From NCBI RefSeq assembly GCF_032884065.1, contig NW_027062665.1:496001-560000 (forward strand): 64,000 bases of DNA, given 5' to 3'. Both the position numbers and the translations under genes were made by a program. Positions within the stretch are counted from its first letter, which is position 1. The number at the start of each line of letters is the position of its first letter. This document shows positions 54,638 through 64,000 of the stretch, piece after piece. The notes under the pieces were generated by a model that worked only from the letters and a program-made list of their open reading frames with translations, did no database searches and was not told where the DNA came from. The DNA is from Artemia franciscana. Lineage: Eukaryota > Arthropoda > Branchiopoda > Anostraca > Artemiidae.

Positions 54638-57149
54638 GCCACAACCAGTGTTGCCAGATGTAGCATAATTATGTAGAACGTAGCATAATTAGGAACCAAA
54701 AGCATCCAAGCATAATCCTCCTTAAGATAGCATAATTGTAGCATAATATAAGACGTTATAGAATAACTCGTAACGTCACATTAATAAAACGAACACCAAA
54801 GATGGTTTATCGAATTTTTCGACCAAACTAAAGTAAAATTTTCGGCACAACGACATACTACAAACCATCTGGTATTTTTTGTTCTGATCCTGTGGTCTAT
54901 GGTCTATGGCAAAGGAAAGTGCACGCAAGATATTTGAATTTAAAGACAAGTGGTGATTAGTTGCATCGGATTGGTGAAGATGATTGTTTGATGAAATTTT
55001 GAGATCTAGAGGGGTTTCATGTTGTTGTTGTTGGAGGTGAACGGTGAAAGAATATTGCTGTGCAATTAGGCCTAGCCCTCTCAACCATAGGCAATAGTTC
55101 ATGGTTCAAGAACTGGTTGATAGCTACTACACACCAGCTAGACACCAAACTATCGCCGAAACTCCAAACGATTTTGTGAAAAGCTTATGCTGATCAGATA
55201 TTGTTTTCTAGTCTACCAAAATCTATCACTGGTGGCTAGTTACAGTTAGGGATTCTAGTTTTTGTAGACAGTTCATGAATTGCAAGTCTTTCCCCAAAGA
55301 CAAAGGCTAGCTTAAAGGATCCTCAGAGCCACTAGGGACACATCCCTTTTTGGCAATCTCTGGATGACTTTTTTCCAGTTCTTCAAACTTGTGCTACTCT
55401 GAGTGAATGGCTATCTTAAATTCTGCAATTTGTCTTCGGAGTATATGGTCAGCCGAGGTGGAGCCCCAGCAAAACATCAACATCACATAACATAATAAAG
55501 ATAAAATTGGATCCTTTTCATGAGCTGAACATAGTCTTTGGAAACAAACCTGTGGTGAGAGCTGCATTGCCGATCGAGGTAGGCTCAGGGTTACTTCTGT
55601 GAGGATATTGGGGCGTTCCGTGTCAGTTCAACACTGCTCACAAGTGCATTTCGGACTTCTTGATCTTTGGAGTGCTCTTAAACAGTTTGTCATGCTAGCA
55701 TCAGCAGAAGACCACCAAGTTGCTGCAGACAAAATCTTGCTAGAAATGAAAAACCCGTTCACGAAAGCGTATTGGCTTTTTCTTAAGTATGCTCTCAACG
55801 ATTTCAACTCCTTCAACGCCTTGTTCCAATCGGCAAAGATTCTAATCAGAGATTTACAGTCTGAATATGAATAACTCATCAAGACTCTATGTAGCTACTT
55901 CATCCAAGGAAGGTTTCTAAGAGACTCTACAAAGATCAATCCGCCAAACCCGAGTCATTTCCGATCATTAGAAGACGTCTTTTAGGAGATGAGTGTGCCC
56001 AATATCTTTTGACATCAGTTCAGAGTGGTAAAATAACCCCTAAGGACTTTCCAAAAAAGTTGTTTAGGTTTCTACATTACCGTAGTGACACAGACGCTCA
56101 AGCAATTCCCTCAACGGTGACCCTTTATTGAAGTCCCTTCAGTTTGTAAATCCCAAGATGGCCCTGGGAACTGAAAGAACCAGTATCCCATCACTAGGTG
56201 TCGTAGTGAACCGATTTCCAAGTCTCATGCCACAACTCACAGATAATGACTCCCACTGGTGCAAGCTGCCACATGCTTTTAGTGACTCTTAAAAGATAGA
56301 TATGAGCAAAATTACTACAGACTTGATGTGAAGAATAATGCGCGAAATGAAAAACATTGCCGACGAAAGAGTTTTTCCAGATCTGGCAGAACTCGCCGAG
56401 AAGGTGCTCTCCCTACGGCACTCGAATGCAGACTCAGAAAGAATTTTTTCTTGGATCAGTGATGTCAAGACAAAAAAGCGGAATAGGTTGAAGAAAGAAA
56501 GTATTGAAGCCGTACTTGTCACAAAATCGCGACTAAGAACAAAAGATACAGTTTGCTACAAATGTGTCTCTACAGACAATCAGATCAAGCTCCACAATTC
56601 CAAGAACCTCTACGTAGCCACCCCACCCTCTGGACAAAAAGTCGGATCCAAAAGCGAAGATGAAGAAGATCCTTGAATATTAACCGCATTTTTTCCTTCT
56701 TTTTTTAATGTATCTGAAGTAAAACTTTGATGATGATGTAAGATACTATGTTTTTCAAATGCCGCCAACCGCTTCGAGAAGAAAGGCGACCTGCGAAAAA
56801 AGACGAAAAACATGAACCAAATTGTGAACCAAGATCCTTCCCCTGGATATACAAAAGCCTTTTTATTTATTTTCTATGCTATTTTACCTTTTTCTTTGCC
56901 TTCTTTGTTTATACCCCGCTTTTTTCCCTTAGCGGGTTAAGAATAAATTATTAGGCTATTATTATCAGATTATAATCTATTCAGAACCTTTATTAAGATA
57001 AGACAGAATTCGACTTGTCTTAACTGATCAACTTTTTCGTGAAACCTTGGAAAATATAGAAGCGTAGCATAAATCTGTTCAAAAAAGCATAATTTTGTGC
57101 TCAAGGAAGCATAATCCTTTCCGTCCGATCTGGCAACACTGGCCACAAC
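54638..57149 (+). mobile_element. Complete hAT DNA transposon with 8-bp target-site duplications
   Basis: The element runs 54646-57141 (2,496 bp). Both ends are CAGTGTTGCCAGAT in inverted orientation (14 bp perfect). It is flanked by the identical 8-mer GCCACAAC at 54638-54645 and 57142-57149. An 8-bp duplication plus a CAGTG terminus is diagnostic of hAT. Near both ends the octamer AGCATAAT or close variants recurs in the same direct orientation, about five times within the first 100 bp and three times in the last 80 bp. This resembles the subterminal transposase-binding motifs of known hATs. The encoded transposase is inactivated (next entry), so the element can only be mobile in trans. Confidence 0.95.
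55599..56676 (+). pseudogene. hAT transposase of the 54.6-kb element, inactivated
   Basis: Two open pieces and linking fragments follow hAT order. 55599-55874 reads through LKQFVMLASAEDHQVAADKI and KAYWLFLKYALNDFNSFNAL, ending DLQSEYE at a TAA. Readable pieces then continue LIKTLCSYFIQGRFLRDST, a TAG, and ECAQYLLTSVQSGKITPKDF. 56338-56676 begins MREMKNIADERVFPDLAELA and holds the dimerisation motif LRHSNADSERIFSWISDVKT plus KKRNRLKKESIEAVL, followed by an acidic tail. The NADSERIFS box is the hAT C-terminal signature. At least two in-frame stops in the linking part and further ones before 56338 make it a pseudogene. The zinc-finger N-terminus was not recognised between 54750 and 55590. Confidence 0.9.
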
Positions 57150-57539
57150 TACTATTGGACATGAGTAAAATGACTACGTACTATGACCAAATTGGTTTTA
57201 CTTTGGCATAGGAATATGGTATAGCTGTATTCCACACAATGGCTGAAACTTGTTTCAAAAGGTAATGTATGTCAATCGATGCTTATTACGAGCATCGGTC
57301 TATCGTTATTATACCACTGAGTATCGATATTTTGGGGGTTGTTTCTAGCAGAGGGCACACCAGCTACAGCCAGGAATAGTCAGAGTATTACTGAATTCGA
57401 GGTGTGCTCAATTTTCACCACCCGGTGTACTTCTCAGAACGCCATGTATGCCGAACAGTTCCGCCATGCTTGGCAAAGTGTCCACCAGGCTTGGCACACT
57501 TCCACCACGTTTAGAACAAGGAATAAAGCCATGATATTG
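57150..57539. other. Unassigned interval
   Basis: The + strand frame from 57339 follows an acceptor-like TTTCTAG and reads AEGTPATARNSQSITEFE at its start, but lacks a donor or known domain and soon runs into family C sequence. It is not called. Confidence 0.3.
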
Positions 57540-58250
57540 TTGATTTTCTCTTTTGATAACCTGCATATTCATATACTTCTTGAAATTTTCATCTTATTGC
57601 TCTTAACCTTACAAGTAGTAGCGATAGAAGTAGTAGCTGGAGCAATAGTATTAGTAGTAGTAGAACTAGTAAATGTTGCAGTAACAGTAGCAATAATACT
57701 GGTGTGTAGATATTGCCTCTTGGTCAGTTGATCTTCCCTTTTAGTATTCTCTTAAAGATCCAACTTAATGCATAAATCATTTCTGGAGAATGGCTGTTTT
57801 GACAATATAAATGCACATAGTGTTTTTGATTAATTCAAATTTGCCATAAATATTCTCAAAAATTTTACATTCATAGAGTTAGCCTTAATAGTAATTATAT
57901 CAGAGTAGTTTCGATGCTAGTACAAGTAGTTGCAGTGTTTGCGTTGTATTAGAAGTAGTTGTAGCGGTAGTAGCGGCAGTATTAATAGCGATAATAGTGA
58001 TAGCAGTATTAATAGCGATAAAAAGCAATATGTGCATATTGCTTTTTGGTCAGTTGAATACCGCTTTCATGATGACCCGGAAGTTTCACTTTGACACATT
58101 AAATCGTTCTAAAAATGTTGTTGATGTGCGCTTTTGACGCCCTTTTCATCTTATAGCTTTAAGTCTTACAAGTTGTTGCAATTGAAGTAGTAGTTTAGTT
58201 GTGGTAGTAGTATGTTTAGGCATTGTTATATGTTCTTTCGCGTAAAATTG
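57540..58250 (-). repeat. Dispersed repeat family C, diverged reverse copy
   Basis: The reverse complement shows the family C order around AAATGCACATAGT, a (GTA/TAC)n-rich part and the TTGGTCAGTTGATC-type stretch, with partial internal duplication near 58025-58090. Trinucleotide GTA/TAG runs here produce a V/A-rich frame on the + strand that is not a gene. Confidence 0.6.
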
Positions 58251-58419
58251 CCGTCGCGTAATTTTAATCAGATGCGTTTGGTAAAAAGAGGGTTAGCTGG
58301 GGGGACTAGTTGACCTCCACCTCCATCACTGTTGATTCCTAAAAGGAACTAGAATTTGAACCAAATGAGGCACCTCTAAAGTTTATGCAACCATTCCTTC
58401 CACAAGAACCGTAAATTCC

Positions 58420-60250
58420 CCATGGGCATAACTTAAAATCCTCCCCCTCAGGCTCTGGTGGATGGTATCAATCCCAAAAGCCTTGTTATTTGATCTCTGG
58501 ACTAATTTGAATTAAAGAATTCTCTCAAAATTTTTATTGATTTTATCTTGAAAAATGCGACGTGTTTGTGTGTGGCGTGGGGAGGGCGGGGTAACTGTAT
58601 TCTGATAATTTTGGCTCTTAAAAAGGGCGCTAGAACTTCCAATTACCATTTTTTTTAGTTTCCTCCAAAACATATGCGACCAGTTTTTCTATAAGAACCT
58701 AAAATGCCCCCAGGGCATAACTTAAAACCCTTGCCCCAAGATCTATAGGGAGGGTGTCATCCATACAAAAATGATTTCCTGACCCTTCAACTGCGATGAA
58801 CAAAATTGTTGTCTCCAAATTTTGATTGGAGGTGTGAAGGGAAATGATGAGTGCGGAGAGGGGAAGCTGGATCCACTCAAATCACTTTGACTCTTAAAAA
58901 GGGCATTATAGCTTCCAATTTCATATCAACTGAAGTATCTGAAGTTTATCCGACCACTTACATAAAAAACCTTACAAGCCCCCAGGACTTGACTTCTAAT
59001 CATAACCCTAGGGTACTAGGAGGTTGTGTCAATCCTAGAGGCATTGCTATATGTTCTGTGGACTGTTTTGAACAAATTTGCTGTTTGCTCGGGGGTTTGT
59101 TTCAACCCCAGAAGCCTCCTTATATGATATTTGGACTATTTTGAACAAAATGACTATCTCAAAATTTCTATTAGATGCATTTCGGGACAATATCACATGT
59201 CTGTGTGTCGGTAACTGTCCTACAATCACGTTGATTCGTAAAAAGAGCACTAGCGCTCCTGATTACCAATCCAATGAGTCCCATCCGAAGTTTATACGAC
59301 CATGCTTTCTATACAAACCTTATAGAACCTCATAGATATATTTTATAAGCCTTATAAAAAAATATATAAACCTTGTCCCACGGCAAAATTTACAACTCGT
59401 TCAGAGGACTGAGGGGAGGGAGGGGGGTTGTTGTCATAAAATACATAGTTTACAGACCTTCCAACCCCGTTGAACAAAATGGCTATCTCAAAATGTTGAC
59501 TGGAAGTGTTTTAGGAAATGCCGGGTAAAATCATTTTGCCGGCTAAGCTGGGCAAAATCACTATATCAAAATTTTGATCGGAAGTGTTTGAGGAAATGCT
59601 CGGCGTTTGATTTGCCCTCCCATTACTTTCCGACTATTAAAAAAGGCACTAGCCCTCTCATTCTCAACGTTCTCTATTAAAAGCTTACATGCCCCAAGGG
59701 CATAAATTACAATTCTTGCACTGAGGGCTGTGGGGGGGGATTGTCATCCTCAAAGACATAGTTTCTAGACCTTTCAACTACGTTGAGCGAAATGGCTATA
59801 TTACAATTTTGATCGGAAGTGTTTTCGTCTATTCCAAAAGGGCACTTGCCCTCTAAATTTTCAATCAAAAGAGCCCTTTTTAAATTTTCTACGACAACAC
59901 TTTCTATAAAAAACCTTAAATGCCCCCAGGATATAACTTGCAACCCTTGTCCTGAATGCTGTGGGGGTGGTGTCATTCTGAAATATATAAATACCGGAGC
60001 TTTAAACTACATTGCAAAATGACTATATGAAAATTTTATCGGAAATGTTTGAGGAAATGATGGTCATGGGGGGCATTTAACCTCCAATAACTTTCGACTA
60101 TTAAAAAAGACACTGGGCCTCTCAATTTCCAATCTAATGATCCCTTTTTGAAGTTTCTACGATAACACTTTTTGTATAAACCTTATATGACCCCAGGGCA
60201 ATACTTACAACCCTTGCTCTGAGGGCTTGGGGGGAGGGTTCTCATCTTCC
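58420..60250. repeat. Decayed tandem array of ~230-400-bp units related to family A
   Basis: The phrase CCCCCAGGGCATAACTTAC and variants occurs at about 58422, 58711, 58981, 59385, 59692, 59923 and 60190. Each is followed by a GAGGGCTGTGGGGGG-type block, CAAAGACATAGTT, CAACTACGTTGAAC and GGCTATCTCAAAATTTTGAT. In reverse complement these phrases match part of family A (the TCCCCCACAGTCCC and TAGCCATTTTGTTCAGC region). It therefore looks like an old tandem amplification of a family A-like internal segment. Confidence 0.65.
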
Positions 60251-60284
60251 ACCCCATAATTTCCGCACCTTTGATTTAATCAAG

Positions 60285-61530
60285 TGCTTACAAAAGCACT
60301 TTGATTTAATACAAGATGTGACCATGGCGAGTTTGGAGATTGAAGTCATTATGAAATTGGTTATCCTTGCAAATGAAAATTCTCTTTATTTTGGTTTTAG
60401 AGGTGAATTTTACAAACAGGTGTTTGGTTTGGCTATGGGGGCATCTCTCTCCCCTTTGTTGGGAAATCTCTTCATGGAATCTATTGAAACCTCCGCCATA
60501 TACAGTTTTAGGCTCTCTCCTTGTTTCTGGGGCAGATTCATGGATGATGTGGTTTGCGTTTGGAAACACGGTTTAGAGTCTTTAGACCTTTTCCATAAAC
60601 ATTTAAATAGTTTTGACAAGAACGTAAATTTTACAGTGGAGTTTGAAGAAAATGATTAACAACCTTTTCTGGATATCTTATTGATTAAAAGTGTTCCATT
60701 TACTTTTTTCAGTATATAGAAAGCCTACGCACAGTGATAGGTATCTGAACTTTCACTCGTGCCACCCTATTTCAGTGAAACGAGGGGTTGTGATTGCACT
60801 GGTGGATAGAGCTTTCAGAATTTGTTCCCGGGAGTTTTTAGATTCTGAATTGTTGTATTTGAGGGATGTTTTATTTTGTAACAGCTACCCGATTGAATTC
60901 ATTGATAACATAATAAAAAATAGACGCATTAAACACAACAATAGGGTTATTGGGGTTTCACAGTGCACAGAATTAAACTTACCGAAAAGTTTCATTTCTT
61001 TACCTTATGTACCTACTTTGGGGGAGACGCTTAAACGAATTTTGGGTAAACATAATATTGATATTTGTTTCCAATCAGTGAGACAATTAGGTAGTTTTCT
61101 TAATTCTGGGATGGATTTAACCAGGGAGACTTAGTTAGTGGGGTGTATAAAATTCCTTGTTCCTGTGGAAAGTTTTATATTGGTAGAACTCACCAACAAT
61201 TTACTGAAAGATTTATTGAGCATCGCAACTCAATAGAAAAAACCCTACAATTAGGAAAGCCTCCAGAAACTTTTGTTTCGCTCTAGCTGAACATACATTG
61301 TTTTTTTTCGAACATTTTATACGATTTGATGAGGCTACAGCTATTTCTAATGATAGAGGTTTTTCTCAGTGGGCGAGGGAGGCTATAGAAATTAAAAAAC
61401 ATATATTTGCTAATATTTCAATAAATAGAGACACAGGGAATTTAAATATTGACCCAATTTATGATATTCTTTTGAAAAATGAACCCGTAATCAATAAGGG
61501 AATTAAAATTTTACACAATCACTAAGTGAC
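60285..61530 (+). pseudogene. Penelope-like element: reverse transcriptase C-terminal part plus GIY-YIG domain
   Basis: The first piece (60318-60659) reads FGFRGEFYKQVFGLAMGASL, SPLLGNLFMESIETS, then RFMDDVVCVWKHG. The (Y)MDD-like catalytic box and the GxAMGxxLSPLLxNLFM block are typical of Penelope-like enzymes. After a stop and shift, 60691-61134 reads YRKPTHSDRYLNFHSCHP and later IKNRRIKHNNRVIGV. A third piece from about 61140 holds SGVYKIPCSCGKFYIGRTHQ, a GIY-YIG endonuclease signature (VYKIPC...FYIGRT). After another shift near 61282 comes AEHTLFFFEHFIRFDEATAI through NRDTGNLNIDPIYDILL. In the family, the RT copies RNA and the GIY-YIG domain nicks the target. The RT N-terminal part is missing and at least three breaks are present. 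Confidence 0.9.
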
Positions 61531-61870
61531 AAGATTACCCGCTAGACCAAAAAGAGTTGCTTCAATATTAGCTTACAAGAGGATTATTTCGCAAAAGAAT
61601 AATTAACTACGTTTCAATTTTCATAATTTTTCCTCAGTTACTCTTTGATTCTCATTGAAGTAACTCAAATAGCTGCTTTTCCCTACGTGGATAAGTAGCG
61701 ACAACTGTATTTATTATTATTGGCGGTGGTTTTATTTGTTTTTAGATTAGTTTTCTTTTAATTTTTTATCTTGTGCTGAGGACGCCTTGTTTGGATACAG
61801 GCGAAATATCCGCGTTGTTTTAGTCTTTCCTCTCTACTGGCCGTCGTCTCGTTTTAAGTTTTCTTTGTGT
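61531..61870 (+). other. 3' region of the Penelope-like element
   Basis: Non-coding sequence after the GIY-YIG domain leads to a conserved-looking phrase at 61776-61812, described separately. Its end is not defined by any duplication seen here. Confidence 0.5.
61776..61812 (+). ncRNA. Hammerhead-ribozyme-like core of the Penelope-like element
   Basis: CTGAGGA (61776-61782) fits the hammerhead CUGANGA box. A stem-loop with GCCTTGT and ACAGGC arms follows, then GAAA (61803-61806). Penelope-like elements are known to carry hammerhead motifs of this form in their terminal repeats. The stems that would close the cleavage site could not be paired confidently, so an active ribozyme is not claimed. 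Confidence 0.45.
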
Positions 61871-62984
61871 AGAGTTTTTATCTTTGTTGTTTATTGTCAT
61901 GTCTGGCCAGTTTTGGCTTATAACTTTTATATAAAGCATTTATTTATTACAGTTTATTAATGGCAAAAACGGTCAAGCATCTTAAGTTTTAACTCTCTAA
62001 AAAAAAAAGAAAAAAAAAGTAGGGAACTTAATGCTTCTTAAAATTACTTAAAGCCAGAATTTTCCAAAATCATAGCTATTGAAAAAAGAAGAAAAAATGA
62101 CAAATTAGAATTACAGCAGATTTGGAGGTGTCCTGACTGTCTTCAGTAAAGATTCCTCCTTTAAAGGTCACTTGACGGTAAACTTTTTCTAAGGGAGTTG
62201 GATTCCTGTTTTAAATCAAATGGATCCCAAGTTGTCTAGTACTAGATTCATTATTCCATTACCCTCCCTGTTCCTAGTAGAGTATCCCAAGGTACTCTCC
62301 GTTTTGTTCCCCTTCATATTTGTGATATATTTATGCCTCATTTATTCGTTCGCATCTTCATTATGCTTCTTCGGTTTGGCATCACCAAAATTCGCGGGAA
62401 GCCTTTCGAATACTTTTCTAAGAAGAGGAAGATCTACTCTCGTAGAAATTCTCGTAGATATGGTAATCGACTAGCAATGAAATAAAAAACGAGAGACAAA
62501 TCTTTGCTACCATGCAAAAAGGGATTTTCCCTGTTGTTTAAGGACCGCGATTTCCCTGTACAAGGTGTTCAACCATGCTGATTTTTATGGTTCACTTTTC
62601 ATTTGGATATGATGTTAGTTTGGAGGGGTTTCAAACACTTCAAAATTACCATAAATTTCTTTTCGCAAATTTTACGACGGACTGAAATTGCGACATACCG
62701 ACGAACTCTTACGACGAACCGAATTGTCACTAGGTGTTTTTTCTATATATATTTTTTTTAGGTTCCGATTACAATGTCCTGTGGTAAGCTTTTCACTAGG
62801 TTGCAGCTAGTGCTGCAGCCATAATGCTTGGGTGGCAGGATTAAAACCTTTTTTTAGCTATAGAGAATTCTAAGTTTATAGAATGACAATAAACCAACAC
62901 TGCATAAATCCACATAGGAAAGACCGCCCGTCCATATTAAACTTCATTGGCAAAATTTATCCAGGTAGATGAAAAAAGAAAAGT
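61871..62984. other. Unassigned interval with one weak coding candidate
   Basis: At 62220-62474 the + strand frame includes EYPKVLSVLFPFIFVIYLCL and IYSF. This resembles the last transmembrane segment of Cys-loop ligand-gated channels (SRxLFPxxFxxYNxxYW), but the Asn and Trp usual there are absent. There is no splice or neighbouring-exon support. Confidence 0.2.
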
Positions 62985-63315
62985 TTTTGCAGCCTAAACT
63001 AAGGAGAAGCATTAAAACTTAAAACTAACAGAAATTATTCCAGGCAAGAAAGGGATTGCCCCCTTCTCAATACCACCCTATTCATGCTAAAGTTAAATTT
63101 TTTGTTACAGTTATTTAAAAATGACTCCTGAATACGAGAGCCATTTTGTAAGAAAAATAAGCTGAATTAAAAGTTTTTTAAAAAAAACTAGCGTAGAGAC
63201 TGTGTCGAGGAGAGGACAATTCCCATCATATACGACATGATTTTGTTCGTTTTGTGGTTTGATGTTGCTTCTTACTCTCAGTGGAAAAACTTGTTTTTTT
63301 GAATTTTATTTCTGA
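62985..63315. mobile_element. Family A terminal hairpin module, old solo copy
   Basis: The left arm (AAGGAGAAGCATTAAAACTT, ACAGAAATTATTCC, ATGCTAAAG) and right arm (TAGCGTAGAG, ATATACGACATGATTTTG, GATGTTGCTTCTTACTCTCAGT) are mirror images with many mismatches. The loop resembles that of the 17.9-kb copy. Confidence 0.65.
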
Positions 63316-64000
63316 TAAAAATGGAGGAATATATGCTAGACGTTTTCAGTAGGAATTGTCTATGGATTGTTTTGGATGCACAGTTGACTGACCATATTTA
63401 AAGCAGTAGCCTCTAAGAAAAGTGTGTTTCAATCCCACTTTCTTGGGCTATGATGAGAAAAAGGATAAGAAGGGTGGAGCACAATCTGCGGATGAGGGAC
63501 GACTTATTGCCATAGATTGTTAGTAGTGACGGCCAAATTATTTCAAACGGCCAAAACGGAGTTACTTATCCCTAAAGACGTTATTTCGTGCACATGTGTC
63601 TTACATAATACTACAGTGCACCTGTATGTTACGCAATAGGAACAGTTTGCTTACTTAAGCAATTTTTTCTTCAAGATGTTATTATGTACACCTGTTTGTT
63701 ACGTAAAGGCACAGTACACCTGGAAACCATGCAATTGTTTATCTACTTTGACGATGACGTAATCTTGCTTGACTTGTCAGACCTTACGGTTCCCTCAGCT
63801 CAGTATTGAAAAAGAGTTTAGTGTGTCAACATCAAGGATATTAATCTTGGCATATTCCTTAGTAATGGATTCTTTTACTCAATTGGAACTTAAAGGCACT
63901 AACAATGGCGAAATGAGACCTATGCAACATCATTGACCAGATTCAAGTCTGATAGAACACTGCCATCAGCAGTAATTTCACAATGGGTTTCAAATTGATT
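63316..64000. other. Unassigned right end of the window
   Basis: Short phrases such as TGTTACG and GCACCTG recur around 63570-63730 (TGCACCTGTATGTTACGCAA, ACACCTGTTTGTTACGTAAA), suggesting a two- to three-copy ~90-bp repeat. No gene is seen. Confidence 0.35.

Noticed and set aside
57339..57731. 130-codon + strand frame
   Set aside because: The second half is translated trinucleotide-rich family C sequence; the first half lacks a donor and any domain.
1..64000. Operons, ribosome binding sites, bacterial promoters, phage or defence systems
   Set aside because: Splice-bounded fragments, SINEs, LINEs and eukaryotic transposons show that this is nuclear eukaryotic DNA, and no coordinated gene cluster is present.

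Overview
This is eukaryotic DNA, about two-thirds A+T. It has no bacterial-style operons. Only short exon-like fragments bounded by GT/AG signals are seen, and the rest is a dense mosaic of transposable elements and their remnants. Short TTAGG-like motifs, Tret1-type sugar-transporter homology and the mix of hAT, Merlin, Penelope, non-LTR, SINE and foldback elements point to an arthropod. From memory only, the dispersed repeat families look like those of the brine shrimp Artemia. I treat that as a guess that an alignment must confirm.

Layout. 0-5 kb: A+T-rich sequence, a dispersed repeat with a (TA)n tract and a ~27-bp minisatellite (family C), and a segment that recurs inverted at 24.7-25.6 kb. 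5-7.8 kb: A-rich sequence without a recognisable gene. 7.8-13.6 kb: two long C-rich tandem-cored elements (called HINE-like here) flank a decayed ZBED-type hAT transposase and one convincing unassigned exon. 15.4-17.5 kb: a MITE and a 17-bp minisatellite. 18.8-19.05 kb: a sugar-transporter exon with an in-frame stop. 20.5-28.5 kb: copies of a foldback repeat (family A) around a 5'-truncated but uninterrupted hAT transposase. 28.8-39.8 kb: scrambled Merlin fragments, an 830-bp direct duplication, several splice-bounded exon candidates, a tRNA-derived SINE with perfect target-site duplications, and MITEs. 42.4-43.7 kb: the second minisatellite copy and a second SINE. 46.0-50.9 kb: a long inverted repeat (two family A copies) enclosing a non-LTR reverse transcriptase that is itself split by a small hAT MITE. 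52.2-54.6 kb: another HINE-like fragment and a MITE. 54.6-57.1 kb: a complete but dead hAT element with matching ends and 8-bp target duplications. 57.5-60.2 kb: a family C remnant and a decayed tandem array. 60.3-61.9 kb: a Penelope-like element with a reverse-transcriptase part, a GIY-YIG part and a hammerhead-ribozyme-like core.

No intact host gene and no cooperating gene system could be demonstrated. The best-supported content is the nested transposon stratigraphy. The most useful leads are the complete hAT with its subterminal motif array, the 4.8-kb inverted repeat, the HINE-like elements, the Penelope hammerhead core, the Merlin rearrangement and the duplicated splice-acceptor module near 31.7 and 37.5 kb. 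Family names A, C, D and E are local labels used only in this annotation.
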